Below are positions 1-8,945 of a stretch of DNA of 32,071 nucleotides, one piece after another. The position numbers were made by a program, and so were the translations under genes. Position 1 is the stretch's first letter. Every line of letters starts with the position of its first letter. Source of the DNA: Hydrogenophaga sp. (lineage in GTDB: Bacteria; Pseudomonadota; Gammaproteobacteria; Burkholderiales; Burkholderiaceae_C); assembly GCF_028698005.1 (NCBI RefSeq), contig NZ_JAQVEJ010000015.1, forward strand, positions 1 to 32,071, given 5' to 3'. The notes under the pieces were generated by a model. It made no database searches, was not told the DNA's origin, and saw only the letters and a program-made list of their open reading frames with translations.

Positions 1-200
1 GCACCGAAACCATCGCCCGCGCGATCGCCGAATCGAGTGCCTTCAGCATCGCCGGCGGTGGCGACACGCTGGCCGCGATCGCCAAGTACGGCATCGAGAA
101 GGACGTCGGCTACATCTCCACCGGCGGTGGCGCCTTCCTGGAGGTGCTGGAAGGCAAGACGCTGCCGGCGTTCGAGGTGCTGGCGCGGCGCGCGGGGTGA
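1..200 (+). CDS. pgk: Phosphoglycerate kinase, C-terminal end (partial)
   Basis: Only the last 65 residues are in the window; the reading frame enters at base 3 and stops with TGA at 198-200. The piece carries the glycine-rich nucleotide-binding segment of phosphoglycerate kinase, seen as [13 protein letters not shown], followed by [16 protein letters not shown] and the short hydrophobic tail that ends every bacterial Pgk. The enzyme makes ATP and 3-phosphoglycerate from 1,3-bisphosphoglycerate in cytoplasmic glycolysis and the Calvin cycle. The gene converges on the DUF454 gene, with only 24 bases between the stops. In related bacteria pgk commonly sits next to pyk and fba; here those two genes lie about 24 kb further on. 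Confidence 0.95.
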   Translation, partial: TETIARAIAESSAFSIAGGGDTLAAIAKYGIEKDVGYISTGGGAFLEVLEGKTLPAFEVLARRAG

Positions 201-224
201 GCGGGCGGGCGCTGGCCCGGGGCA

Positions 225-632
225 TCAGGGGCGGCGTGTCGGGATCCTGAGCACCACCCAGGTACCGATCGCGGCCAGCACGGCCAGCGTGATCTGGGCC
301 AGGACGCGCCCGCGGAAGGTCCAGATCGAGAAGCCCACCATCACCAGCATCGAGCCGACGGCGATGGCCTTGGTGCGCCGGGTCAGGCTGCGCGTGGCTT
401 CCCAGTCGCGCAGCAGAGGGCCGGTGAGGCGGTGGCCGAGCAGCCGGGCATGCAGGCGCGGTGAGGCCTTGGCCCAGCAGGCGGCTGCCAGCAGGATGAA
501 GGGCGTGGTGGGCAGACCCGGCAGCACCACACCGATCAGGCCCAGCGCCAGCGAGACGCCGCCGGCCAGCCACAGCAGGGCGCGCACGACGGGCGAGCGG
601 TGCAGCGTGGGCGGGTGGCGGGCGTCGGGCAT
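225..632 (-). CDS. DUF454 (YbaN-like) inner-membrane protein
   Basis: 135-residue protein with the DUF454/YbaN pattern: a first hydrophobic helix (about residues 17-38), the conserved stretch GVVLPGLPTTPFILLAA (about 35-51), a WAKASPRLHARLL amphipathic segment, and two closely spaced C-terminal membrane helices (about 90-130). Function of the family is unknown; small size and helices place it in the inner membrane. The start at 632 was chosen because it lies 14 bases after the stop of the upstream reductase gene and gives the usual family length. It is probably cotranscribed with that reductase. Longer upstream extensions of the frame are shadows over the reductase gene. Confidence 0.85.
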   Translation of the reverse strand: MPDARHPPTLHRSPVVRALLWLAGGVSLALGLIGVVLPGLPTTPFILLAAACWAKASPRLHARLLGHRLTGPLLRDWEATRSLTRRTKAIAVGSMLVMVGFSIWTFRGRVLAQITLAVLAAIGTWVVLRIPTRRP

Positions 633-646
633 GGAGCGGTGCCCGC

Positions 647-1783
647 TCAGGCGGTGGTGCTGATGGCGTCGGTGGCCAGCGTCGGGTAGTCGATGTAGCC
701 TTTTTCGCCGCCACCGTAGAAGCTGCTCTGGTCCCAGGGATTGAGCGGGGCATCGCGGCGCAGTCGCTCGACCAGGTCCGGGTTGGCGATGAAGGCCTTG
801 CCGAAGGCGACGATGTCGGCGCGTCCGCTGGCCACGGCCTCGGCCGCCATGGTGCGGTCGTAGCCGTTGTTGACCATCCAGGCGCCCTGGCCATCGGCCT
901 CGCGGTAGGCCGCCTTGAGCGCGGCATAGTCGAAGGGGCGCTCGGGCAGTTCGCGCGGGCCGCCGGTGGCACCCTCGATGATGTGGACGTAGGCCAGGCC
1001 CAGCGCGGCGAGCTGGCGCACCACGTAACCGAACAGGGGCTGCGGGTCGGCATCCACGATGTCGTTGGCCGGCGTCACCGGCGACAGGCGGATACCCACC
1101 TTGCCGCCACCCACCGCGTCCACCACCGCGCGCGTGACCTCGAGCAGCAGGCGGGCGCGGTTCTCGATGGCGCCACCGTAGTGGTCGGTGCGCTGGTTGG
1201 CGCCGGTCTTGAGGAACTGGTCCAGCAGGTAGCCGTTGGCCGCGTGGATCTCCACGCCGTCGAAGCCCGCGTGGGCCACGGCCTGGCGCGCGGCGTTCGC
1301 GTAGTCCTGAACGATGCCGGGCAGCTCCGATGCATCCAGCGCCCGCGGCGTGGAGGTGGGCACGAAGCCGCCCTGGCCGGTGGCGCGGTCGATCAGGTAG
1401 GTCTTGGCCCTGGCGGTGATGGCCGAGGGCGCCACGGGTGCGCCGCCGCCGGGTTGCAGTTCGCTGTGCGAGACGCGGCCCACGTGCCACAGTTGCGTGA
1501 CGATGCAGCCGCCGCGCTCGTGCACGGCCCGGGTCACTGGCCGCCAGCCCTCGATCTGTTCGGGCGCGTACAGGCCCGGCACGTCGGCGTAGCCCTGGCC
1601 CTGGTGGCTGATGGCGGTGCCCTCGGTGATGAGCAGGCCGGCGCTGGCGCGCTGCGCGTAGTAGGTGGCGGTGATCGGCTGTGGCACGGCACCGGGCGAG
1701 CGGTTGCGTGTCAGGGGTGCCATGGCGATGCGGTTGGCCAGGCGCAGATCGCCGGCCTGGATGGGGTCGAACAGTGTGGGCAT
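647..1783 (-). CDS. Alkene reductase, NemA/old yellow enzyme family
   Basis: 378-residue FMN-dependent TIM-barrel ene-reductase. Family marks seen in order: N-terminal LFDPIQAGDLRLANRI and MAPLTRNR (FMN site, about 5-28), EGTAISHQGQGY (about 54-65), the WHVGRVSH motif (about 99-106), GFDGVEIHAANGYLLDQFL (about 173-191) and the C-terminal phosphate-binding GRADIVAFGKAFIANPDL. Such enzymes use NAD(P)H to reduce activated C=C bonds, N-ethylmaleimide or nitro compounds in the cytoplasm. Length fits NemA-type members. It is divergent from the luciferase-like oxidoreductase at 1943, with 159 bases between the two starts, and DUF454 follows in the same direction. The physiological substrate cannot be read from sequence. 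Confidence 0.93.
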   Translation of the reverse strand: MPTLFDPIQAGDLRLANRIAMAPLTRNRSPGAVPQPITATYYAQRASAGLLITEGTAISHQGQGYADVPGLYAPEQIEGWRPVTRAVHERGGCIVTQLWHVGRVSHSELQPGGGAPVAPSAITARAKTYLIDRATGQGGFVPTSTPRALDASELPGIVQDYANAARQAVAHAGFDGVEIHAANGYLLDQFLKTGANQRTDHYGGAIENRARLLLEVTRAVVDAVGGGKVGIRLSPVTPANDIVDADPQPLFGYVVRQLAALGLAYVHIIEGATGGPRELPERPFDYAALKAAYREADGQGAWMVNNGYDRTMAAEAVASGRADIVAFGKAFIANPDLVERLRRDAPLNPWDQSSFYGGGEKGYIDYPTLATDAISTTA

Positions 1784-1809
1784 GAAGACGTGAAGCGATA
1801 GGGCAACAG

Positions 1810-1842
1810 GGCACGGGGAACGGTGCCAAGCCTACCAAGGCT
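1810..1842. promoter_or_regulatory. Two adjacent inverted repeats between divergent flavoenzyme genes
   Basis: The nemA/LLM intergenic region holds GGCAC-N8-GTGCC (1810-1827) followed immediately by AGCCT-ACCA-AGGCT (1829-1842). Both are perfect but short. Their place just upstream of the reductase start suggests an operator, yet no regulator gene adjoins and 5-bp arms arise by chance at this GC content. Confidence 0.25.
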
Positions 1843-1929
1843 GCGCGCATCGGACCAGAGGCCGACGGCCGACCCGGAGCCTGGCGTGAGGGCATCCGCC
1901 CCATGGGCGCACGGGCCGCCCAGGCAGCG

Positions 1930-1935
1930 CACAAT
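1930..1935 (+). promoter_or_regulatory. Candidate -10 element giving a near-leaderless transcript
   Basis: CACAAT ends seven bases before the ATG at 1943, so transcription from it would begin at or within a base or two of the start codon. There is no Shine-Dalgarno sequence before this ATG, which agrees with a leaderless message. No clear -35 is seen. Confidence 0.35.
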
Positions 1936-1942
1936 CGCGCTC

Positions 1943-2956
1943 ATGAACGCCTTGCCCATATCCCTGTCCGATATCCGATTGTCCATGCTGGATCTGGTGG
2001 CCGTGCGCGAAGGCGGCACGGTGGCCGATGCGCTGGCCATCGCCCTGCGTACGGCCCAGCATGCGGAGCGGCTGGACTTCGCCCGCTACTGGCTCGCCGA
2101 GCACCACAACATGCCCGGCATTGCCAGCTCCGCCACGGCGGTGCTGGTGGGCTACATTGCCGGCGGCACGCGGCACATCCGTGTCGGCTCGGGCGGGGTG
2201 ATGCTGCCCAACCACGCGCCGCTGGTGGTGGCCGAGGCCTTCGGCACGCTGGCCGAGCTGTACCCGGGCCGCATCGACCTGGGCCTGGGCCGCGCGCCGG
2301 GTACCGATCCGCTGACCATGCGCGCGCTGCGCCGCGACCGCGTCGAGACCGAGGAGGACTTTCCGCGCGACGTGGCCGAGCTGCAACGCCTGCTGGGCGA
2401 CGCGCAGCCGGGTCAGCGTCTGGTGGCCACGCCCGGCGCGGGCACCCACGTGCCGATCTGGCTGCTGGGCTCCAGCCTGTTTTCGGCCCAACTGGCGGCC
2501 GAGCGCGGCTTGCCCTATGCGTTCGCCTCGCACTTCGCCCCCCGCTATCTGCTGCAGGCGCTGCACCTGTACCGGCAGAATTTCAAACCATCGGCCACGC
2601 TGGCCAAGCCCTACGTCATCGTCGGCGTGCCCCTGATCGCGGCGCCCGACGACGCCGAAGCCGACTACCTGGCCAGCAGCACCTACCAGCGGGTGCTGGG
2701 CATTCTTACCGGGCGCCGGGGGCTGTTGCAGGCGCCCATCGATGGCTTCATGGCCGGACTCGATGCGCGTTCGAAGGCCGCGATCGGCGACTTTCTGGCC
2801 TGTGCCGTGGTGGGCGGGCCGGCCACGGTGCGCGCCGGTCTGCAGCAACTGGCCGATGCCACGCGGGCCGACGAGTTCATGCTGGTGAGCGATGTGTTCG
2901 ACCCGACCCTGCGCCTGCGCTCGCTGGACATTGCCGCGGCCGCCATGCGCGGCTGA
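1943..2956 (+). CDS. LLM-class (luciferase-like) flavin-dependent oxidoreductase
   Basis: 337-residue bacterial-luciferase-like TIM barrel of the MsnO8-like group. Visible marks are [12 protein letters not shown] near the N terminus (about 12-24), [20 protein letters not shown] (about 49-68), the [18 protein letters not shown] strand (about 83-100) and [13 protein letters not shown] (about 111-123). These enzymes use reduced FMN and oxygen, or F420-type cofactors in other lineages, for monooxygenation; the substrate is unknown. ATG at 1943 is chosen because the alignable family start follows directly; an upstream in-frame start at 1823 adds 40 low-complexity residues with no family likeness. 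It is divergent from the NemA-type reductase, so both may answer one signal. Confidence 0.9.
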   Translation: MNALPISLSDIRLSMLDLVAVREGGTVADALAIALRTAQHAERLDFARYWLAEHHNMPGIASSATAVLVGYIAGGTRHIRVGSGGVMLPNHAPLVVAEAFGTLAELYPGRIDLGLGRAPGTDPLTMRALRRDRVETEEDFPRDVAELQRLLGDAQPGQRLVATPGAGTHVPIWLLGSSLFSAQLAAERGLPYAFASHFAPRYLLQALHLYRQNFKPSATLAKPYVIVGVPLIAAPDDAEADYLASSTYQRVLGILTGRRGLLQAPIDGFMAGLDARSKAAIGDFLACAVVGGPATVRAGLQQLADATRADEFMLVSDVFDPTLRLRSLDIAAAAMRG

Positions 2957-2966
2957 GCGCCCCGCC

Positions 2967-2983
2967 TTGCTGCAATGCAGCAA
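2967..2983. promoter_or_regulatory. Perfect 7-3-7 dyad, PhaR-like
   Basis: TTGCTGC-AAT-GCAGCAA is a perfect inverted repeat 10 bases after the LLM stop. Its core, CTGC-N3-GCAG, is the pattern described for the polyhydroxyalkanoate regulator PhaR. It has no T-run, so it is not a standard terminator. The bases after it (about 2981-3000) resemble a degenerate copy of short repeats I associate with Comamonadaceae intergenic regions, which is a weak impression. Confidence 0.35.
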
Positions 2984-3011
2984 TTCTGATAGCAGCGCGC
3001 AGGACGGCGGA

Positions 3012-3044
3012 TTGCACATTTCGCACGGGGCGGGTATAACCCGC
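3012..3044 (+). promoter_or_regulatory. Candidate sigma70 promoter of the fdn operon, -10 inside a palindrome
   Basis: TTGCAC (3012-3017), a 17-base spacer and TATAAC (3035-3040) make a plausible promoter. The -10 lies inside a perfect dyad, GCGGGT-ATA-ACCCGC (3030-3044), so a bound protein there would block RNA polymerase. Transcription would begin near 3047 and leave a leader of about 205 bases before fdnG. The -35 matches the consensus only at TTG. The rest of the 296-base gap between the LLM gene and fdnG shows no other gene I can support. Confidence 0.45.
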
Positions 3045-3252
3045 ACTGCCAGCCCGGAGATTCCTGGGGTGCGCGCACAGGCCAGCGCCCCATGTCCATC
3101 CGGCTCCATTGGTTTCCTGGCCGCCGCGTGCCGACCCGACAGGTGCCGCATACCGACGCCCCCCCGCAAGGTTTGTCATGAACAGAGGCTCTTCCAGGGG
3201 CCCGCACCACGATGAAGCAGCTCACAGACCACCTGTGGCGGGAGGGTCCGTC

Positions 3253-6200
3253 ATGGACATGAACCGCCGCCATTTCTTCCGCGTCAGCGGTGCCGGCCTG
3301 GCCGGTTCGAGCCTGGCGCTGATGGGTTTCTCGCCCGCGACCGCGTTGGCCGAAGTGCGCCAGTTCAAGCTGGCCTCGACCACGGTCACGCGCCAGACCT
3401 GTACCTACTGCTCGGTCGGTTGCGGCCTCCTGATGTACTCGCTGGGCACCGGCGGCAAGAACGCCAAGTCCTCGGTGATCCACATCGAGGGCGATCCGGA
3501 CCACCCGGTCAACCGCGGCACGCTGTGCCCCAAGGGTGCGGGCCTGCTCGACTACATCAACAGCCCGAACCGCCTGCTGTACCCCGAGTACCGCGCGCCC
3601 GGCTCGAACGAGTGGCAGCGTCTGTCCTGGGACGACGCGCTCACCCGCATCGCCCGGCTGCTCAAGGAAGACCGCGACGCCAACTTCCAGGCCACCACGG
3701 CCGATGGCCTCACGGTCAACCGCTGGACTTCCACCGGCATGCTCGCCGCCTCCGCATCGAGCAATGAAGCCGGCTACATCACGCACAAAGTGGCCCGCTC
3801 CTGGGGCCTGCTCGCATTCGACAACCAGGCACGTGTCTGACACGGCCCGACGGTGGCAGGTCTTGCCCCGACGTTTGGCCGTGGAGCGATGACGAACCAT
3901 TGGGTCGACATCAAGAATGCGGACGTTGTTTTGATCATGGGCGGCAATGCCGCCGAAGCGCACCCCTGCGGGTTCAAGTGGGTGACCGAAGCGAAGGCGC
4001 ACAACAAGGCGCACTTCATGGTGGTCGATCCGCGCTTCAACCGCTCGGCGGCGGTGGCGGATTTCTACGCCCCCCTGCGCTCGGGCTCGGACATCGTCTT
4101 CCTGGGCGGGATCATCAACTACCTGCTGAGCAACGACAAGATCCACCACGAGTACGTGCACAACTACACGGACTTCAGCTTCATCGTGCGCGATGACTAC
4201 GAGTTCGTGGACGGCATCTTCTCGGGTTACAACGAGCAGGCGCGTACCTACGACAAGCGGACCTGGGACTACGAACTGGGCGAGGACGGCTACGTCAGGA
4301 CGGACCCGACGCTGCAGCACCCGCGTTGTGTCTACCAGCTGATGAAGCAGCACTACGCGTCGTACACGCCCGAGAAGGTCGAGAGCGTCTGCGGCACGCC
4401 GAAGGAGAAGTTCCTGCACGTGGCCGAGATGTTCGCGTCCACGGCGGTGCCGGGCCGTGCCGCGACCATCATGTACGCCCTGGGCTGGACCCAGCACTCC
4501 ACCGGTGCGCAGATCCTGCGCTGTGCCGCCATGGTGCAACTGCTGTGCGGCAACATCGGCGTGGCCGGTGGTGGCATGAACGCGTTGCGCGGGCACTCCA
4601 ACATCCAGGGGTTGACCGACCTCGGGCTGTTGTCGGCCAGCCTGCCGGGCTACCTGTCGCTGCCGGGCGAGAAGGAGCAGGACTACCAGCAGTACATCGC
4701 CTCGCGCACGCAAAAGCCCTTGCGTGCCAACCAGATGAGCTACTGGCAGAACTATCCCAAGTTCCATGTCAGCCTGATGAAGTCCTGGTTCGGCGCCGCT
4801 GCCACGGCCGAGAACAACTGGGCTTTCGACTACCTGCCCAAGCTGGACAAGCAGTACGACATGCTGCAGATCTTCCAGCTCATGCACGAGGGCAAGGTCA
4901 ACGGCTACATCGCGCAGGGCTTCAACCCGATCGCGGCGCTGTCGGACAGCAACCGGCTGCGCCAGGGGCTGGCCAAACTCAAGTTCCTGGTCGTGATGGA
5001 CCCGCTGGCCACCGAGACGTCGGAGTTCTGGAAGAACCACGGCGAGTACAACGATGTGGACACGGCCTCGATCCAGACCGAGGTGTTCCGCCTGCCCACC
5101 ACCTGCTTCGCCGAGGAAGAGGGCGCGGTGGTCAGCTCCAGCCGCGTGCTGCAGTGGCACTGGAAGGCGGCCGAGCCCCCGGGCGAGGCCAGGACCGACA
5201 TCGCCATCATGGCCGGCCTGCACGCGCACCTGAAGGCGCTGTACGCCAAGGACGGCGGGGCTTTCCCCGACCCGATCCTGAACCTCGACTGGCGCTACGC
5301 CGATCCGGCGCACCCCAGCGCCGAGGAGCTGGCCAAGGAGTACAACGGCAAGGCGCTGGTCGATCTGCTCGACCCGAAAGACCCGACCAAGGTGTTGCGC
5401 CCCGCGGGCCAGCAGGTCTCGGGCTTCGGCGAGTTGCGCGACGACGGTTCCACGGCCTGCGGCTGCTGGATCTACGCCGGCGCCTGGACGCAGGCGGGCA
5501 ACCAGATGGCGCGGCGCGACAACAGCGACCCGACAGGCATCGGCAACACGCTGAACTGGGCCTGGGCCTGGCCGGCCAACCGGCGCGTGCTCTACAACCG
5601 CGCCTCGGCCGACCTGCAGGGCAAGCCCTTCAACCCGCGCCGCAAGCTGGTCGAGTGGAACGGCAAGAGCTGGGGCGGAGCCGATGTGCCCGACTTCGGT
5701 GCCGCGCTGGCACCCGAGACGGGGGCCGGTCCGTTCATCATGAACCCCGAAGGGGTGGCGCGCTTCTTCGCGCGCCGGGCGATGAACGAGGGGCCGTTCC
5801 CCACCCACTACGAGCCGTTCGACACGCCGCTGGGCTACAACCCGATGTACCCGGACAACGCCAAGGCCACGTCCTCGCCGGCCGCGCGCGTGTTCGCCAA
5901 CATCTGGGAGACCTTCGGCAAGGCGGACGAATTCCCGCATGTGGGCACGACCTACCGCCTGACCGAGCACTTCCACTACTGGACCAAGCACGCCCTGGTC
6001 AATGCCATCACCCAGCCCGAGCAATTCGTCGAGATCGGCGAGGCGCTGGCCGAGCAGCTCGGCATCAAGGCGGGTGACCGCGTCCAGGTCAGCTCCAAGC
6101 GCGGCTACATCAAGGCCGTGGCCGTGGTGACCAAGCGCATGAAGGCCATGAAGATCGAGGGACGCGACATCCACCATGTCGGCATTCCGATCCACTGGGG

Positions 6201-6318
6201 CTTCAAGGGCGTGACCAAGCCCGGGTTCCTGGCGAACACGCTGACGCCCTTTGTGGGCGACGGCAACACCAACACACCGGAATTCAAGACCTTCCTCGTG
6301 AAGGTCGAGAAAATCTAG
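3253..6318 (+). CDS. fdnG: Formate dehydrogenase-N alpha subunit, selenoprotein (TGA at 3838-3840 = Sec196)
   Basis: 1021-residue molybdopterin catalytic subunit that oxidises formate to CO2 in the periplasm. A Tat signal peptide opens it (RRHFFR at 5-10, cleavage likely after TALA near 33). A [4Fe-4S] site follows at Cys50, Cys53, Cys57 and Cys92. The frame runs through TGA at 3838-3840 and continues as [17 protein letters not shown], the context that surrounds selenocysteine in E. coli FdnG, at the same residue number (196) and followed by the same histidine. A SECIS hairpin begins on the next base. Later marks include [20 protein letters not shown] and the C-terminal molybdopterin-binding domain to 6318. 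E. coli FdnG is 1015 residues. ATG at 3253 has GGAGGG six bases upstream; an in-frame ATG at 3177 would add 25 residues before the Tat signal and is less likely. Expression needs selA, selB, selC and selD, none of which is in this window. Confidence 0.96.
3838..3883 (+). promoter_or_regulatory. Sec UGA codon and bacterial SECIS hairpin
   Basis: Directly after the TGA, CACGGCC (3841-3847) pairs perfectly with GGCCGTG (3877-3883). Above it, CGG (3851-3853) pairs with CCG (3868-3870), T3854 is bulged, GGCA (3855-3858) pairs with TGCC (3864-3867), and the loop is GGTCT (3859-3863). A bulged U below an apical helix capped by a GGUCU loop is the arrangement recognised by SelB in E. coli fdhF and fdnG. 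The bases also encode the conserved protein, so they serve two purposes. Drawn by eye, not computed. Confidence 0.88.
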
Positions 6319-6328
6319 GAGGCGCCGG

Positions 6329-7258
6329 ATGTCACTGCAATCCCTTGATATCAAGCGCTTGTCGGCCACCACCACGCCGGCACCCCAGGCGCGCACCCCG
6401 CAGTCGGGCGAGGTGGCCAAGCTGATCGATGTCTCCAAATGCATCGGCTGCAAGGCCTGCCAGACCGCCTGCATGGAATGGAACGACCTGCGCCAGGAAC
6501 CGGGCCACAACGTGGGGGTCTACGACAACCCGGCCGACCTGACCGAGAACGCGTGGACGGTGATGAAGTTCACCGAATACGAGAACGAGGCCAGCGGCAA
6601 CCTGGAGTGGCTGATCCGCAAGGACGGCTGCATGCACTGCGAGGACCCGGGCTGCCTGAAGGCCTGCCCCTCGCCGGGCGCGATCGTGCAATACACCAAC
6701 GGCATCGTGGATTTCCACGAGGAGCATTGCATCGGTTGCGGCTACTGCATCACCGGCTGCCCGTTCAACGTGCCGCGCATCTCCAAGCAGGACCACAAGG
6801 CCTACAAGTGCACCCTGTGCTCGGACCGCGTCGCGGTCGGGCGCGAGCCGGCCTGCGTGACCACCTGCCCCACGGGTGCCATCGTGTTCGGCACCAAGCA
6901 GGCGATGAAGGACCACGCCGAGACGCGCATCGCCGACCTGAAGGAGCGCGGTTTCGAGAAGGCGGGCCTGTACGACCCGGCCGGCGTGGGTGGCACCCAC
7001 GTGATGTACGTGCTGCACCACGCCGACCAGCCCTCGCTGTACGCGGACCTGCCCGACGAGCCGAAGATCAGCTCGATGGTCAGTCTGTGGAAAGGCATGG
7101 CCAAGCCGCTGGCGATGGCCGCGCTGGGTGTGGCTGCGCTGGGCAGCCTGTTCCATTTCATCACCAAGGGGCCGAACGAGGTGGCCAAGGAACTGGAGGA
7201 TGAAATGGACCGCAAGGACCGCGAGGCCGATGCCGCCGAGAAGGAGAGCCAGCCATGA
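6329..7258 (+). CDS. fdxH: Formate dehydrogenase-N beta subunit, four [4Fe-4S] clusters
   Basis: 309-residue electron-transfer subunit. Sixteen cysteines in four ferredoxin-like sets are visible: Cys38/41/44/48, Cys101/104/109/113, Cys134/137/140/144 and Cys161/164/176/180. They would wire formate-derived electrons from the alpha subunit to the cytochrome. A single membrane helix lies at about 260-279, followed by a charged tail of about 28 residues, as in FdnH/FdoH, so the bulk of the protein sits in the periplasm and rides with the Tat-exported alpha subunit. A strong AGGAGG sits between the fdnG stop and this ATG, with only 10 bases separating the genes. Its TGA overlaps the next ATG. Confidence 0.96.
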   Translation: MSLQSLDIKRLSATTTPAPQARTPQSGEVAKLIDVSKCIGCKACQTACMEWNDLRQEPGHNVGVYDNPADLTENAWTVMKFTEYENEASGNLEWLIRKDGCMHCEDPGCLKACPSPGAIVQYTNGIVDFHEEHCIGCGYCITGCPFNVPRISKQDHKAYKCTLCSDRVAVGREPACVTTCPTGAIVFGTKQAMKDHAETRIADLKERGFEKAGLYDPAGVGGTHVMYVLHHADQPSLYADLPDEPKISSMVSLWKGMAKPLAMAALGVAALGSLFHFITKGPNEVAKELEDEMDRKDREADAAEKESQP

Positions 7259-7881
7259 TACGCAATCCACGCGACCTGCAGCGCTACACGGCCGGCGAGC
7301 GCGCCAACCACTGGATCGTGGGCATCTGCTTCATCCTGCTGGCGCTCTCGGGCCTGGCGTTCTTCCATCCGGCCTTCTTCCCGCTCACGATGCTGTTCGG
7401 CGGCGGCACCTGGACGCGCATCCTGCATCCCTACATCGGGGTGGTGATGGCCGTGTTCTTCCTGCTCATGGTGGTCCGCTTCGCCGCGCTCAACCTGATC
7501 GAGTCGCGCGACATCGAGTGGCTCAGGAACGTGAACAAGATGGTCGATGGCAACGACCACGACATGCCCGAGCAGGGCAAGTACAACGGTGGCCAGAAGG
7601 TCCTGTTCTGGGGGCTGGTGCTGGGCATGGTGCTGCTGCTGGCGTCCGGCGTGCTCATGTGGCGCGCCTGGCTGAACCTGCCGGTCGATGTGGTGCGCAT
7701 CGCCTCGGTGGTGCATGCGGCAGCGGCCGTGTGGATGATCGGCCTGATCATCCTGCACGTCTACGCGGCCATCTGGACCCGTGGCACCATCCGCGCCATG
7801 ATGTACGGTACCGTGACCAGGGCCTGGGCCAAACAGCACCACCGCGGCTGGTACCGCAAGATGACCGGGGACAACAACTGA
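7255..7881 (+). CDS. fdnI: Formate dehydrogenase-N gamma subunit, cytochrome b556
   Basis: 208-residue integral membrane dihaem cytochrome b with four helices (about 20-37, 57-76, 115-137 and 150-172). Histidines that match the haem ligands of E. coli FdnI are at 19 (ERANHW), 58 (ILHPYIG), 154 (SVVHAA) and 168 (IILHVY). It passes electrons to menaquinone or ubiquinone near the cytoplasmic face and so contributes to proton-motive force. The ATG overlaps the beta-subunit stop in an ATGA, showing translational coupling. Basic residues near the C terminus ([10 protein letters not shown]) fit a cytoplasmic tail. Confidence 0.95.
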   Translation: MIRNPRDLQRYTAGERANHWIVGICFILLALSGLAFFHPAFFPLTMLFGGGTWTRILHPYIGVVMAVFFLLMVVRFAALNLIESRDIEWLRNVNKMVDGNDHDMPEQGKYNGGQKVLFWGLVLGMVLLLASGVLMWRAWLNLPVDVVRIASVVHAAAAVWMIGLIILHVYAAIWTRGTIRAMMYGTVTRAWAKQHHRGWYRKMTGDNN

Positions 7882-7883
7882 CC

Positions 7884-8822
7884 GTGCCACAACGCATTCT
7901 CCAACCGGGCGAAATCGAGGCCCTTGACCGCACCAGCCTGCCCCGGGTCCGGCTGCCGCAGCCGTCCAGCCTGTTTGCCGACCGCGCCGCGCGGCTGGTG
8001 CAACTGGCCGATGGCCATCCCATCGGCGACTATCTGCGCTTTCTGGCCGGTCTGGCCAGGGCGCAGCACAAGGCCGCCGCCACGGTCCTGACGGCGCCGA
8101 TCGATGCCGACACCGTCCGGCGTGCCAACGCGCATGGCATGCCCCTGGTGCAGGCGGCCAGCCAGATCGACCCGGCGTGGCAGGGCGTGCTCGATGGCCT
8201 GCTGGATGCGGTGCAGGCCGATGCCGGGCTGCCGGCGGCACTGCTGCCGGTGCTGGAACGCCTGCGCACGCTGACACCCGAGGCGCGTGACCAACTGGCC
8301 CGGCGCGTGCTGGCGGGCCTGCTGAACGAGCCCGATGACCTGGCGGCGGCGCCCATCGTCGTGGCTGCGCTGCAGGTGGTGTTCGCCGACCAGGCCAGCC
8401 ACCTCAACGAGGCCGAAGTCCCGTATGCCGAGCCGGCCACGGTCTGCCCGGTGTGCGGCACACCCCCGGTGGTGAGCGTGCTGCGCATCGGCGGACGCGA
8501 GGCCGGTCTGCGCTACCTGCACTGCGGCACCTGCTGCACCGAGTGGCACATGGTGCGCGTCAAATGCAGCCATTGCGAGTCGACCCAGAACGTGCGCTAC
8601 CAGAGCGTGCAGGATGGCGGCGACGTGGTCGTGGCCGAGACCTGCGGCACCTGCCACACCTATCGCAAGCTGGTCAACCAGGAAAAAGACCCGCTGGCCG
8701 AGCCGCTGGCCGACGATCTGGCGTCGCTGATGCTGGACCTGCTGATGGGCGAAACGGACTTCGCGCGGGCCACCATGAACCCCTGGTTGCCGATGTCCGA
8801 GGTGGCGGCGCCATCACCCTGA
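7884..8822 (+). CDS. fdhE: Formate dehydrogenase accessory protein FdhE
   Basis: 312-residue cytoplasmic protein needed for maturation of respiratory formate dehydrogenases. It has the GDYLRFLAGLARAQ segment (about 49-62) and a cysteine-rich core: CPVCGTPPVVSV, LHCGTCCTEWHMVRVKC, CSHCE and ETCGTCHTYRK. These CxxC pairs bind iron in E. coli FdhE. The C-terminal EKDPLAEPLADDLASLMLD is also typical. The start is GTG at 7884, two bases after the fdnI stop; no earlier or nearby ATG fits, the alignment with FdhE begins here, and coupling with fdnI would compensate for the weak ribosome site. E. coli FdhE is 309 residues. It closes the operon; no sel gene follows. Confidence 0.94.
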   Translation: MPQRILQPGEIEALDRTSLPRVRLPQPSSLFADRAARLVQLADGHPIGDYLRFLAGLARAQHKAAATVLTAPIDADTVRRANAHGMPLVQAASQIDPAWQGVLDGLLDAVQADAGLPAALLPVLERLRTLTPEARDQLARRVLAGLLNEPDDLAAAPIVVAALQVVFADQASHLNEAEVPYAEPATVCPVCGTPPVVSVLRIGGREAGLRYLHCGTCCTEWHMVRVKCSHCESTQNVRYQSVQDGGDVVVAETCGTCHTYRKLVNQEKDPLAEPLADDLASLMLDLLMGETDFARATMNPWLPMSEVAAPSP

Positions 8823-8945
8823 CCGGTGTAGGGGCATCGGTTCGGGGCTTGATGCAGGACAAGGAGCAGCGGCGGGCCAGCCGGTAAGCTTGCCCTATTT
8901 GCCCGGTATTCCTTCTTTTTGGCCGGGTGCTGTGGACCCTGCCGA

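Noticed and set aside
3177-3252. N-terminal extension of FdnG from ATG 3177
   Set aside because: It would place 25 polar residues before the Tat signal, its ribosome site is weaker than GGAGGG before 3253, and the start at 3253 puts Sec exactly at 196 as in E. coli.
3109-3840. Treating the fdnG region as two genes or a frameshifted pseudogene (3109-3840 and 3853-6318)
   Set aside because: Both parts are in the same frame, the break is the known Sec codon position, and a SECIS hairpin follows; there is no other damage.
2683-6510. Long open frame of 1275 codons on the minus strand across fdnG
   Set aside because: It is antisense to a well-conserved gene, has Arg/His/Val/Gly-rich composition typical of GC-rich reverse frames, and shows no domain.
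8890-8930. Terminator for the fdn operon (GCCCGG ... CCGGG with a T-rich stretch)
   Set aside because: The T-run lies in the loop, not after the stem, and the stem is only five to six pairs with a 16-base loop.
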